Shown here piece by piece: positions 1 through 9,390 of a DNA stretch of 64,000 nt. Made by a program: the position numbers and the translations under genes. The DNA is taken from contig CAZEAN010000002.1 in assembly GCA_964510225.1 (NCBI GenBank), positions 65,702 through 129,701 of the forward strand, given 5' to 3'. Below the pieces are notes generated by a model. The model searched no databases and was not told where the DNA came from. It saw nothing but the letters and a program-made list of their open reading frames with translations. Each line of letters begins with the position of its first letter. Position 1 is the first letter of the stretch. The stretch comes from CAZEAN01 sp964510225. GTDB taxonomy: Bacteria > Planctomycetota > Planctomycetia > Isosphaerales > Isosphaeraceae.

Positions 1-2
1 AG

Positions 3-749
3 GTGGTGAGGAGTCAGCTACTAGGTGAATCGGGGGTCGGTGAAGCTCCTGCGCTTTATCGAAACCTTGGTGGTGGCGTATTCCAGGATGTCACTCAAGA
101 AGTCGGTCTCGACCGTGCAATGATGCCGATGGGGGCGAACTTTGGTGATCTCGATAACGACGGTTGGCTCGATTTCTACCTCGGTACCGGTACACCGCTC
201 TATTCGTTCCTAACGCCTAATGTCCTCTTTCGCAACGATCAGGGCATTCGATTTGAAGACGTCACCACCGCGGCGAATGTCGGCCATCTTCAAAAAGGGC
301 ATGGTGTTGCCTTTGCGGACTGGGATCGTGACGGTGACCAGGACATCTTCATCGAAGCTGGCGGCGCAACGCCAGGTGACAAAGCACACAATCTCCTCTT
401 CCAAAATCCAGGCCATGGTAATCATTGGCTTTACCTTAAGCTCCTCGGTCAGCAGTCGAATCGTTCTGCAATCGGAGCCAAGATTCGTCTGGTGGTTCAG
501 GAACCAGATGGGGAGACTCGCTCGCTCTACCGAGTCGTCGGGGCGACATCGAGTTTTGGTGGAAACGGATTCCCCATGACGATCGGTCTTGGAAACGCGA
601 CAGCGATCGAATCATTAAGGATCCAGTGGCCAATCCGGGATTCAGAGCCGCAAATCATCAACAATCTGCCTCTTGATTCTGCGGTTACGATCACAGAAGG
701 TCAGGATGTACCGACGATCGAACAGTGGAGTGCTCTACCGAGCCCCTGA
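3..749 (+). CDS. ASPIC/UnbV and FG-GAP repeat protein, 3' part (5' truncated)
   Basis: This is the C-terminal 248 residues of a CRTAC1-like extracellular protein; the reading frame is open to the left edge, so the true start lies outside. Two FG-GAP/VCBS-type Ca-binding loops are visible (DLDNDGWLDFY near residue 50 and DWDRDGDQDIF near 107), followed by an ASPIC/UnbV domain (about residues 135-235, with GAKIRL and the LGNATAIESLRIQWP region). Such proteins are common secreted beta-propellers in planctomycetes; no enzymatic role can be assigned. Its 3' end overlaps the convergent kinase gene by 15 bases. Confidence 0.85.
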   Translation: MVRSQLLGESGVGEAPALYRNLGGGVFQDVTQEVGLDRAMMPMGANFGDLDNDGWLDFYLGTGTPLYSFLTPNVLFRNDQGIRFEDVTTAANVGHLQKGHGVAFADWDRDGDQDIFIEAGGATPGDKAHNLLFQNPGHGNHWLYLKLLGQQSNRSAIGAKIRLVVQEPDGETRSLYRVVGATSSFGGNGFPMTIGLGNATAIESLRIQWPIRDSEPQIINNLPLDSAVTITEGQDVPTIEQWSALPSP

Positions 750-2546
750 TGCATCTGAGTCGCTCCGAGTCGTATCAACTGATCGGATGGCGTCGGGTTC
801 GATCGACCGCCACCAGGATTCAGCGTCAATCGCACTCCAATCTGCCCGACATTGGCAATTTCCTAAAGCCTGGCTCATCGCTGCGGCCGAAGGCGGGCGT
901 TTCGCTGGGTCTTTCTCAAGCGCTTGCATGACAATTTGTACGAGGTCGTCGGGTAAGGTTGGATGAATGAGCTGGAGTGGTGCGACCGGATTCCGGACAA
1001 CTGCATTAATGACCTTGGTAACGCTCTCCCCTTGGTGTGGTGTCCGGCCCGCTAAGAGTGTGTAGGCAACGGCACCAAGACTGTAGAGATCGCTGGAAGG
1101 CCCGAGATTGGGATCACCCACCGCTTGTTCCGGTGACATAAAGAGTGGCGTTCCCGCAATCACACGTTCGGAGGCAATCAACTTTAGCTCGCGAGACTTC
1201 ACCAAACCGAAGTCGAGAACTTTGGTGATGTCGTACTGTCCCCCTTGGGTGGTCACGAACAAGTTCGCTGGCTTGATGTCCCGATGCACGAGCCCTTCCG
1301 CGTGCGCTTCCGAAAGGGAATCACAGGCTTGTTGAAGAAGATAGACGACTCGACCGGCTGGGAGCGGGCCATGGCGCCGGAGGATTTCTTCAAGGCTCAA
1401 TCCTCGGAGATACTCCATCACATAGTAGAACGTTCCATCTGCGGTGCATCCATAATCATAGATCTCGATCGTATTCCAGTGTGTTAGCCCTGCCGTCGTC
1501 CGGACCTCGCGTTCGAACTGTCGGAGCGCTGCTGCATCACCGGCGCGTTCGGGCTGGATCAGTTTGATGGCACAAGGTCGCTTCAGGAGCTGGTGTTCTG
1601 CTAGATAGACTTCTCCCATACCTCCGCCCCCCAGTCGCTTTTTGAGGACGTAAACCCCCAGTCCACCGGCGTCGTACGGATCACTCCGGAGTGCAATGTT
1701 GACCGAACTACCATAAAATGATATCAGAGCGCCAAGCATAAGCATTAGGAGATTCGTCGAGACCTGTTCGGCACTGGAGATCTCTCGGACGAGTGCTGTC
1801 TTCCCGATAGATTGCAACAGTACAGCGATCTGGGTAATCACTCCACTAAGGATAAACAAGGCAACGAATTGCGCGGTACGTTTCCATTTTGCTGGGATGA
1901 ATAATCCGTATAAGATCATGATCGCACATATCTGAAAGATTGAGATTTTAATCGAGCTGATGAAAGAGGCTGATACATGGACTAAGTTGAGTCCGATCTC
2001 TGTTTGATCAACCGTTCCTGCTTGTTTACCGAACTGCCGAATTTTCTCATCTCCTGCTTCAATGCACCAAGTCATGATGAAGTAATGGTTAATTGAAAAT
2101 ATAAATATAGAGATTCCAAAGATCGCCCATTCGAAGCGCCTTAAGGATGCCATCGAGAGTTCTCTCTTTCGCGAGAGAACCGAGACAATGATTGCTTGGG
2201 CGATTGCGAAGACGACCCCGATGCTGATCAGGAATCCAAAATGGTTCTCGGGCCCTGCGGTCCCGGGCGGGATTAGGACTCGCTGAATGGTGAACATCAG
2301 TGCGCCAATTCCTAGAATCAACGCAACCGCCTTGAGCCGGACTCGAAGTAAGCCTCGTGTTTCATCCTCGAAGTCGCTCGACGATTCAACGATTTCGATT
2401 CGATTCTCAGGTCTTGGGGAATCGGTTTGAGAGTGCGGTGATTCCAGCTGTTCTAGCTCGTCACTCGCTTGCACGACCGGAGTCAGTTCAATTGTCTCAG
2501 CAAACTGATCAGGTTGAGGAGTATTGCTATGCGTCATGGGTGTCAT
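735..2546 (-). CDS. Membrane Ser/Thr protein kinase with N-terminal six-TM region
   Basis: A 603-residue Hanks-type kinase. The C-terminal kinase domain (about 298-560) has the glycine loop GGGGMGEV (306-313), the ATP-binding Lys328 in CAIKLI, the catalytic loop HRDIKPAN (Asp423) and DFG (Asp445), so it should be active. Unlike the usual planctomycete kinase with the catalytic domain first and one TM after it, a Glu/Ser-rich 65-residue N-terminus is followed by about six hydrophobic segments (about 70-92, 103-125, 138-160, 200-217, 224-246, 262-282) preceding the kinase. The membrane region may sense a signal (inference). No strong Shine-Dalgarno is seen; Met4 is an alternative start. Confidence 0.9.
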   Translation of the reverse strand: MTPMTHSNTPQPDQFAETIELTPVVQASDELEQLESPHSQTDSPRPENRIEIVESSSDFEDETRGLLRVRLKAVALILGIGALMFTIQRVLIPPGTAGPENHFGFLISIGVVFAIAQAIIVSVLSRKRELSMASLRRFEWAIFGISIFIFSINHYFIMTWCIEAGDEKIRQFGKQAGTVDQTEIGLNLVHVSASFISSIKISIFQICAIMILYGLFIPAKWKRTAQFVALFILSGVITQIAVLLQSIGKTALVREISSAEQVSTNLLMLMLGALISFYGSSVNIALRSDPYDAGGLGVYVLKKRLGGGGMGEVYLAEHQLLKRPCAIKLIQPERAGDAAALRQFEREVRTTAGLTHWNTIEIYDYGCTADGTFYYVMEYLRGLSLEEILRRHGPLPAGRVVYLLQQACDSLSEAHAEGLVHRDIKPANLFVTTQGGQYDITKVLDFGLVKSRELKLIASERVIAGTPLFMSPEQAVGDPNLGPSSDLYSLGAVAYTLLAGRTPHQGESVTKVINAVVRNPVAPLQLIHPTLPDDLVQIVMQALEKDPAKRPPSAAAMSQALGNCQCRADWSAIDAESWWRSIEPDAIRSVDTTRSDSDASGAR

Positions 2547-2734
2547 TCCAGACGGACGATCGTGCGATAAACTTAGCCGACCATTCTGATTTTACCCGGA
2601 GTGGTAGTCACCGGATCGAAAGCGGCTGTTGCGTCAATCTCGACTCTAAGTTTAGGCTTAACATACAGAAGGAATGCTCATCGAGCTGCCGCAGTGCTCA
2701 ATTCATTTCTGCATCCAGGTTTCGGAGATCCTCC

Positions 2735-3877
2735 ATGATTCGTCGAACAGCGATTGTCGGGCTCGTTACTTTGGCATCACTGATTCTCAGCGCAGAGTCA
2801 AACGCTCAGTGGTGGGGTTATGGCCCGTCTGGTTGGGGTGGCTGGCGAGGGAGCTCGACTGTAGGTGGCGATGTCGCGCGAGGGATGGGCGCCTTTGCCG
2901 CAAGCGTTGGATCCTACAATCGAGAGACCGCAGAAGCCATGGCGATTGATCGTCAGAGTCGGATGGAATTAAATGAGTATCTTTGGCGATCGGAGCAAGT
3001 TCGCCGCCAGCAGCAATACCAGAAGAACGTTGCGCGTCGCGAACGTAAAGCCGAAGCAGCTAAAGAGATTGAGCAACGTGTGCTCTATAATCCAACCCAA
3101 GGCGACGTCACGAGTGGCCGCGCCTTGAATGCGATTCTGCACCAACTCAATAGCCCTATTGTTCCCGACTCGCTTGTCGAAAGTGTTGGTTCTGGTCTAA
3201 CCCTCACGGGCGAACAAGTCAAGTTGATCCCCTTTCAATTTGCGAGCAAAGGGATTGTGATCTCGGCCCATAGGCTTGCGATGGAGGATGGATGGCCTGG
3301 ATCGCTCTTGACCGAGTCGTTCGAGGAAAGCCGAGAGAAGTACCGGAAAATCGTCGAGTACTTGCGGAGTCTTCCCGAGGAAGAGGAGAGCAAGGAAATC
3401 GTACTCGAACAGATCGAAGTAGCGCTTGACGTCCTTGAGGGGATGCGCACCCAGGCACGTCGTGAGCTTTCTGGGATCGAGTATGCCGAAGCGGAACGCT
3501 ATCTCAAGACCCATGCCGGGCTCTTGCAGATGGCCCGACAACCTGATGTCGCCGGAGTGCTCAGGCAAGCATATGAGAAGGAAGAAGTTGAGTTCGCGCG
3601 TGGGCTCCAGTTCATGGAGGTCTTTAATCTCCAGTTTGGCATCGCCGACGACCCCGCAGAAATTAACCTCTATGTATCGACGCTCTACCCGATGTTGGTC
3701 GAACTCCGAACGCGGGTCGCTAACGACCTCGGCAACAAGTTCACCCAAGACGTTCCCGAAAACGTCGGAAGTCAATCTCCCGTGAAAGCCTTTGAGAAGC
3801 TCCCTTGGGAAGTTGTCGGACAAGCCCCAGGTGCGGCACCAATTCCCGATGATGCCGAAGAAGTCGACAACAATTGA
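2735..3877 (+). CDS. Secreted helical protein of unknown function
   Basis: 380 residues from ATG 2735. The frame is open to 2357, but the upstream part runs into the divergent kinase gene and only Met at 2735 gives a signal peptide (about residues 1-25, ending SNAQ). A Trp/Gly-rich stretch (WWGYGPSGWGGW) follows, then long charged helices with a basic Arg/Gln/Lys-rich segment around 65-95, suggesting a coiled, periplasmic or surface-associated protein. I do not recognise a family. It is divergent from the kinase gene with a 188-base spacer. Confidence 0.75.
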   Translation: MIRRTAIVGLVTLASLILSAESNAQWWGYGPSGWGGWRGSSTVGGDVARGMGAFAASVGSYNRETAEAMAIDRQSRMELNEYLWRSEQVRRQQQYQKNVARRERKAEAAKEIEQRVLYNPTQGDVTSGRALNAILHQLNSPIVPDSLVESVGSGLTLTGEQVKLIPFQFASKGIVISAHRLAMEDGWPGSLLTESFEESREKYRKIVEYLRSLPEEEESKEIVLEQIEVALDVLEGMRTQARRELSGIEYAEAERYLKTHAGLLQMARQPDVAGVLRQAYEKEEVEFARGLQFMEVFNLQFGIADDPAEINLYVSTLYPMLVELRTRVANDLGNKFTQDVPENVGSQSPVKAFEKLPWEVVGQAPGAAPIPDDAEEVDNN

Positions 3878-4361
3878 TTTCTTAGGATCGAGGATCGTGA
3901 TTAGGCCGGTTGATGCGGCAAAATTGTTGGATTAGTCCAAAAACTCATCATTGCTCGGTGTGGCTCGTCTTGCTGACGAGCCTCGCCTGGCAATTGGACG
4001 TTGAGATTACGGTCTGGCGTGTTAGTGCATGATCTTGGATCGCTTCAATGTGAGAGAGTTAGGCTGACTCCTGCACCCGGTCCTTGCTGGATCTGAGTTC
4101 CGACGTTATGGTGGCGAGCCATTCGATTCGATGTCATTAACAATGGCGATCGATCACGATGCAGGACCTGCGATGCCGAAGTTGCGCAACCAACCATCTA
4201 AGATCAAGAGAGGCAGGGAATCTGAATCCCTGCAACCAACGGATACTCCAGATCTCTGGACATGAACTGTACGCAGAAGCTCGGTACTGCATTGATACTT
4301 TGGACCGATCACGCTGATTCCAGGAACTCCTAGAACCCGAAAGGGTGGCCGGAGCACCACC
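3878..4361. other. Intergenic region with two palindromes
   Basis: No convincing gene in this 484-base spacer. It holds a perfect 8-bp stem palindrome at 3962-3982 (GGCTCGTC/GACGAGCC, 5-base loop) and a 7-bp stem at 4213-4233 (GCAGGGA/TCCCTGC). Neither is followed by a T-tract, so they look more like dispersed palindromes than intrinsic terminators. Confidence 0.6.
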
Positions 4362-5492
4362 ATGGCCGAGCCTCGGATTGTTGATCTCGCTGAGTTGAAA
4401 CCGCGATTACAACGTACGTTCGATCTCTTCGCTGCCAAAGTCGGCGCGTCGATTGACCGCAATGGCGAATTTTTTCCCTCCTACACCTCAGGCGGAAAAT
4501 GGCGTCATGAAGGTGAGCTATGGACCGACTGGTGTGCGGGATTCTACACAGGGATCATGTGGCTTTGCTATCAGCGGATCCGGCACGATTGGTGGCGCGA
4601 GAATGCGGAACGCTTCTCACGCCTCCTCGAATACAAGAAACAAGACAGGAATGTGCACGATTTAGGATTTATTTTCCTTAATTCTTACAAGCCCTGGTTA
4701 GACCTCACCGGTGATCCCGACAAAAAGGCGGTTTTGATCGAGGCAGGGCGGACTCTTGCCCTTCGTTTTCAACCGAAAGGGGAGTATCTCTGTTCGTTTA
4801 TCGGTCCCCAGAGCTTATTCATCGACATTATGATGAACGTGCCCATTATCTTCTATGCTGCGCGTGAATCCGGAGACGACGAACTCAAGAAGCTCGCAAC
4901 CACACACTGTCGGACTACTGAACGCACCCTCGTTCGTCCGAACGGTGGCGTGGCTCATGAAGGAACCTTTGATACTGAAACTGGGGCTTTCCTCCACCAA
5001 AGCACACATCAAGGGCTTTCAGGCGATTCTGATTGGACTCGAGGGCTTGCCTGGTCGCTCTACGGTTATGGGACGGTGTACACTTACACGGGTGATCCTG
5101 CTGATCTGGCGGTTGCTGAACGTAACGCTGATCATTTTATTGAGCGGTGCCCGGAAGGTCTCGTACCACCCTGGGACTTTGACGCTCCAGTTGATGACCG
5201 CCAGGACGACAGTTCAGCAGGAGCCATTGCCGCTTCGGGTCTCTGGCAACTCGCCGATCTCACTGAGGATTCGCGCCGGGCAACTCGCTATCAGGATGCG
5301 GCACTCACGATTCTGGACTCACTCTGCACCGATCATTACGAGTCATGGCATGAGCCTGAGTGGGACGGTGTCCTGAAGCACGGTGTTTACCATAAAGGTA
5401 AAGGGCTCGGAGTCGATGAGTCGGTTATGTGGGGCGAGTTCTTTTTCCTAGAAGCTATTTGTAAGGTGCTAGCGTTGGTCGATTCCGACTGA
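4362..5492 (+). CDS. GH88-family unsaturated glucuronyl hydrolase-like protein
   Basis: A 376-residue (alpha/alpha)6-barrel protein of the glycoside hydrolase 88 type. These enzymes hydrolyse the unsaturated uronic acid left at chain ends by polysaccharide lyases. Hallmarks are RNVHDLGF with Asp100 and FIDIMMN with Asp155, matching the catalytic Asp pair of Bacillus GL1 UGL (Asp88/Asp149), and the later SDWTRGLAWSLYGYG segment. No signal peptide is visible, implying cytoplasmic action on imported oligosaccharides. GGAG lies about 9 bases before the ATG. It is convergent with the CPBP protease gene. Exact substrate cannot be read. Confidence 0.88.
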   Translation: MAEPRIVDLAELKPRLQRTFDLFAAKVGASIDRNGEFFPSYTSGGKWRHEGELWTDWCAGFYTGIMWLCYQRIRHDWWRENAERFSRLLEYKKQDRNVHDLGFIFLNSYKPWLDLTGDPDKKAVLIEAGRTLALRFQPKGEYLCSFIGPQSLFIDIMMNVPIIFYAARESGDDELKKLATTHCRTTERTLVRPNGGVAHEGTFDTETGAFLHQSTHQGLSGDSDWTRGLAWSLYGYGTVYTYTGDPADLAVAERNADHFIERCPEGLVPPWDFDAPVDDRQDDSSAGAIAASGLWQLADLTEDSRRATRYQDAALTILDSLCTDHYESWHEPEWDGVLKHGVYHKGKGLGVDESVMWGEFFFLEAICKVLALVDSD

Positions 5493-5519
5493 CGAGTTGT
5501 CCAATGGGAAGACTGTTGT

Positions 5520-6347
5520 TTACCAGGTCTTCCCGAACACAAGATGAGTAGCAACCGCCATAATCGTTCCGTCAGCGATGGCGTGGCTCATGATCGAGGG
5601 CCAGAGTGAGCCCGAACGCTGGTAAAGAGCCGTCCAGATCAGGGCAGCACCCATCACACCAGTGCAGCCGATGATGGTCACTAAGGGACCGACCCAAGTC
5701 GAGAGTAAGATGGCGTGGTGAGTGGTGAAGCAGAGTGCAGCGAAGAGGCTCGCGAGTGCAGCTCTCTGGTTCTGACGGAGATTGTCGGGCAAAAGCATCA
5801 TCCATTGTCGAAGCACAAACCAACGCCAGATATACTCTTCGAACAGTGGGTTGACCAGGATTACGTACAGTGCGATAGCACTATACGCGGGTGGTTCCTT
5901 GAGACCAATCGACTCCAGTTTCTGACCGACCCAGATCGCGTCGAATTGCCCTGCACAGAGAAGATACGCAACGATCACCACCATTCCCATCAATCCCCCG
6001 GCCCCGAGTCCGAGGATCCAATCAGCACGATTCGGCCAGCGCAGTCGGGGAATCGGTTGTTGCTCAACCTTGGTAAGCCAGAACAACGGTAGGAGTGCTA
6101 TCAGCAACCGGCCGCCGAAGGAGATCAGCTTTCCCCCTGCCCCCTCGATCCCGAAGAACATCACCCAGGCGGAGAGACTCGGGATGGGGACGACAACGAG
6201 GACCGAAAGCCAAGCCCAACGTCTCCCACGGTTGTTGTTTTGTACAGCCGATCCCTCAGCGTTAGCCTCAGGTGCAACCAAGACTACTTCCTCCAGTCGT
6301 GGATGAAGACCCGAAGAACCAGTTGGTTGCCGATCCGACGCCGCCAT
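5520..6347 (-). CDS. CPBP (CAAX/Abi-type) intramembrane metalloprotease
   Basis: A 275-residue polytopic membrane protein with the CPBP motifs: EExxxR at Glu170-Glu171-Arg175 (NPLFEEYIWRWF), FTTHH (His210) and SHAIAD (His255), which together bind metal in this family. About six to seven hydrophobic segments lie between residues 45 and 270. Family roles include prenyl-protein processing and bacteriocin immunity; the substrate here is unknown. A GAGGAGGTG ribosome binding site sits about 10 bases before ATG 6347. Divergent from the three-domain secreted protein gene. Confidence 0.88.
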   Translation of the reverse strand: MAASDRQPTGSSGLHPRLEEVVLVAPEANAEGSAVQNNNRGRRWAWLSVLVVVPIPSLSAWVMFFGIEGAGGKLISFGGRLLIALLPLFWLTKVEQQPIPRLRWPNRADWILGLGAGGLMGMVVIVAYLLCAGQFDAIWVGQKLESIGLKEPPAYSAIALYVILVNPLFEEYIWRWFVLRQWMMLLPDNLRQNQRAALASLFAALCFTTHHAILLSTWVGPLVTIIGCTGVMGAALIWTALYQRSGSLWPSIMSHAIADGTIMAVATHLVFGKTW

Positions 6348-6452
6348 GGCAGACTAACACCTCCTCATTCTCATTCCAATTGACATACGAGGCAACGGGT
6401 CGGTTGGTTGGACCAACCTTGATTCGGTTCAACACGAACAGGGGAAGCAGGG

Positions 6453-8588
6453 ATGAAAACAGCACTGACAACACTGCTCACGATTCACTGGTTGGGGGCG
6501 TCGATCGGGTTTGGCCAGACTCCATCTGATCTGAGCGCTACCGCCGCGTATGCAGCATCGCGGCAGAATTCAGACGGTGGATTTGCCAACGAGCCCGGTG
6601 GCCCCTCGAGCCTCGGGACGACGAACGCCGCGATCCGGATTCTCCGCTATACAGGGAGTTCGATTCCAGACGTTCTCGGTGCAATCGATTACGTCCAGGA
6701 CCGGTTTGACCCTGCGACTGGTGGGTTCGAACCTGCTGAGGATCAGGCGCCGACCGTTCGCTCGACAGCGATCGGACTGATGGCGGTGGCTGAACTCCGG
6801 ATCGATGATCAAGAGACTATTGATCGAGCGGTTCAGTTTCTCTCGACCCACGCAACATCGTTCCCTGACGTCCGGATCGCGGTTGCAGGGTTGGAAGCCG
6901 TCGGGGTCCGCTCGGAGAAGTTCGACGATTGGAGTGGTGAGATTCTCAAGAATCGAAACCCCGACGGTACCTGGGGCGAAGGAGCAAGCTTGGCATTCGA
7001 CACGGGAGGGACCGCGGCTGCACTCCTCCGGATGGGCTTCGAACTTGATCGTCGCGAGTCGATCATCGAGGCCACCCGATCTGGTCAGCAACCGGATGGT
7101 GCTTGGAGTGCAGACGGCCGCGTCACCAACTTGTCGAGCACTTATCGAGTTGTCCGAGGAATGTACATGTTGGGAGCTACTCCCGACCTGGATGCACTCC
7201 GAGGCTTTATTGCCCGTTGCTTACGCCCCGATGGAGGATACGCGGCTTCGCCTGACCAAGAATCATCGAGTATTGCATCGACCTATGTGGCCCGGATCCT
7301 CCTAAAATGGGCCAACTTGTTGGAAGGGCTCCCACCCCTTGTCGAAACTGCTGGTTTTACGCCACTATTCAATGGCCAAAACCTTGACGGCTGGGAGGGA
7401 GAGACATCGCTCTGGACCGTTGAAGACGGTGAATTGGTGGGTACGTCAACCGGACTCGATCACAACGAGTTCCTCGCCACCGAGCAATCCTTCGCTGACT
7501 TCATTTTGAAGTTCAGCTTCCGCCTCCGCGATGGTGAAGGAAACAGTGGTGTGCAGTTCCGGAGTGAGCGGATCCCCGGTACCGAGATGAGGGGATACCA
7601 GGCAGACATCGGCGAGCGCTATTGGGGATCGCTCTACGATGAATCGAGACGGAACCGCGTTCTCGCCGAGGCCTCTGAGCAAGCAAGAGCTAGCGTCCGC
7701 GAGGATCGTTGGAACCAGTATCAGCTCCGTGCAATTGGCAACCGGATCTTGCTTCGACTAAACAATCGGCTGTCAGTCAACTATCTCGAAGAGGACGACG
7801 AGATCCCCCAATCGGGACGGATCGCCGTTCAGATCCACTCCGGTGGGCCGATGGAGATTCGTTTTCGCGATCTGATGATCCAACCGCTTCCTCAGATCGC
7901 GATGGATGGCTCAGCGGACAGCCCCGGTTTTCATCGGAAGAAGCTCAAGAGTAGCGCTGAGAGAGATCGCCACTATGTCGTTTATCTCCCAGAGGGTTAC
8001 GACGGTACAAAGAAGTTCCCTGTGGTGCTCTTCCTTCATGGAGCGGGAGAGCGTGGTGCTGACGGTCTCTTGCAAGCCAAAGTCGGCTTGGGCCCAGCAA
8101 TTGCCGCCTCTCCCTCCAAATTTCCCCTGATCGCTGTCTTCCCGCAAGCTGGTCTCGAAAGCAACTGGCAGTTCGAATCACCCGATGCTCAGGCAGCGTT
8201 GTCAGCACTCGATGAAGTGATCAACGAATTTGCAGTCGACACAAACCGCGTGATTCTGACTGGCCTCTCGATGGGTGGAGCGGGAACTTGGTCAATTGCT
8301 TCCGCAGTTCCCGATCGCTTCTCCGCGATTGTTCCGATCTGCGGAGTAAGCGAGAATACGGATACGGTTCCAGTACTGCAGTCACTTCCTTGCTGGGGAT
8401 TCGTGGGCGACCGTGACCGTCCCCGGTTCTTTAGGAGTATGCGGGCGATGATCCGCGCCTTAACAGAGGCTGGTGCTGACCCTCAGTACACCGAATACCT
8501 CGATGTCGGCCACAATAGCTGGGATCGTGCCTACAACGAGCCCGGTTTGGTCGACTGGATGCTCTCAAAACAGCGTTACGCCGACTAA
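6453..8588 (+). CDS. Secreted three-domain protein: cyclase-like repeats + DUF1080 + alpha/beta hydrolase
   Basis: 711 residues with a signal peptide (1-22). Residues about 25-290 carry five prenyltransferase/squalene-cyclase-type repeats (NSDGGF, ATGGF, NPDGTW, QPDGAW, RPDGGY). Residues about 301-480 form a DUF1080/3-keto-disaccharide hydrolase-like LamG-fold domain (FTPLFNGQNLDGWEG, GNSGVQFRS, GYQADIG). Residues about 490-711 are an esterase/PHB-depolymerase-like alpha/beta hydrolase with LFLHGAGERG, nucleophile Ser606 in GLSMGG, an acid at Asp653 or Asp655, and His687 in VGHNSWD. It probably acts on extracellular or periplasmic carbohydrate esters (inference). One continuous frame with no sign of assembly error; a GGGGAAGCAGGG ribosome site precedes the ATG. 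Confidence 0.88.
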   Translation: MKTALTTLLTIHWLGASIGFGQTPSDLSATAAYAASRQNSDGGFANEPGGPSSLGTTNAAIRILRYTGSSIPDVLGAIDYVQDRFDPATGGFEPAEDQAPTVRSTAIGLMAVAELRIDDQETIDRAVQFLSTHATSFPDVRIAVAGLEAVGVRSEKFDDWSGEILKNRNPDGTWGEGASLAFDTGGTAAALLRMGFELDRRESIIEATRSGQQPDGAWSADGRVTNLSSTYRVVRGMYMLGATPDLDALRGFIARCLRPDGGYAASPDQESSSIASTYVARILLKWANLLEGLPPLVETAGFTPLFNGQNLDGWEGETSLWTVEDGELVGTSTGLDHNEFLATEQSFADFILKFSFRLRDGEGNSGVQFRSERIPGTEMRGYQADIGERYWGSLYDESRRNRVLAEASEQARASVREDRWNQYQLRAIGNRILLRLNNRLSVNYLEEDDEIPQSGRIAVQIHSGGPMEIRFRDLMIQPLPQIAMDGSADSPGFHRKKLKSSAERDRHYVVYLPEGYDGTKKFPVVLFLHGAGERGADGLLQAKVGLGPAIAASPSKFPLIAVFPQAGLESNWQFESPDAQAALSALDEVINEFAVDTNRVILTGLSMGGAGTWSIASAVPDRFSAIVPICGVSENTDTVPVLQSLPCWGFVGDRDRPRFFRSMRAMIRALTEAGADPQYTEYLDVGHNSWDRAYNEPGLVDWMLSKQRYAD

Positions 8589-8613
8589 AGGTGGTAAGAA
8601 CAGTTGGATGTGG

Positions 8614-8692
8614 GGCGGACTTGTCATCTTGTCCGCCACGTCGTATGGGTTCCCCTGTGCAACAGGGAGAGCGATCGTTCTTTGGACGATCG
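8614..8692. repeat. Cluster of three tandem hairpins
   Basis: Three adjacent inverted repeats lie just downstream of the three-domain gene: GGCGGAC/GTCCGCC at 8614-8637, CCCTGT/ACAGGG at 8653-8667 (3-base loop), and CGATCGTTC/GGACGATCG at 8672-8692 (9 bp with one G-T pair, TTT loop). There is no T-tract. The first resembles the palindromes at 3962-3982 and 38592-38613. They may be REP-like elements or mRNA 3'-end structure. Confidence 0.55.
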
Positions 8693-8776
8693 TAGAGACC
8701 TTGACGAGTCAGGCTCAAGTCGGCTCATCGGGTTACTGGATCCGAGATACCCTCGTCTCGAGACAGGAGCGGAACC

Positions 8777-9352
8777 TTGACGATCACTGCGAGAGTCCGT
8801 GGAGAATTTGAGCACCAACCGAGGGGAACCGGATCATTAACTGATCCTGTGAGGATCGATCCAGCGCTAACTGGTCCAATCGATCTTGCCGTCGCTCTAA
8901 AAGTGGAGGAATCCGTTGGTGATTCCCCAGGAGCGAACAACCGAGATATCAACTCGGACCACGTTTCTCTGAAAAGCTTCCGAGGATGTGGCTCCCTAGC
9001 AACTAGTTTCGTTGCGCAACCGGAGAGCGATTCAGATCTCAGTCGTCTGGAAAGGGACCTGCAATCCGAGGAGTTGATTGGGATCTCGGAACAATTGATC
9101 CCCGCTTATGCTACTGCCCCAGACATTGTTCACAATACGTGCCAAGGAACTCTTGCATTTCGTTGCTCGGGCTTTTCAGAGAGTGGCAACTGGATCACTA
9201 TTGCCCGGTCAATTGCGGGGCTCGCTGTCTTCAATGACTGCGCGACATCGTTTGGCTGGGCGGTTGTGGAGCCAGCGACCTCAAGCGAACTAACACTCCA
9301 TCGGTGGCCGTTGGGCGATCCATCCCCACTCCCCCTTACTCACTCTGCCTAA
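8777..9352 (+). CDS. Possible hypothetical protein (weak)
   Basis: A 191-codon open frame in an otherwise empty 850-base gap. It has no recognisable domain, signal peptide or membrane segment, no clear ribosome binding site and an unremarkable composition. In its favour, a terminator-like hairpin with a T-run follows about 40 bases after its stop. It could equally be untranslated 3' sequence of the preceding gene. Confidence 0.25.
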   Translation: MTITARVRGEFEHQPRGTGSLTDPVRIDPALTGPIDLAVALKVEESVGDSPGANNRDINSDHVSLKSFRGCGSLATSFVAQPESDSDLSRLERDLQSEELIGISEQLIPAYATAPDIVHNTCQGTLAFRCSGFSESGNWITIARSIAGLAVFNDCATSFGWAVVEPATSSELTLHRWPLGDPSPLPLTHSA

Positions 9353-9390
9353 CGAGCGGGATTGTTGATGGATCTAGCTCAATTGTACTG

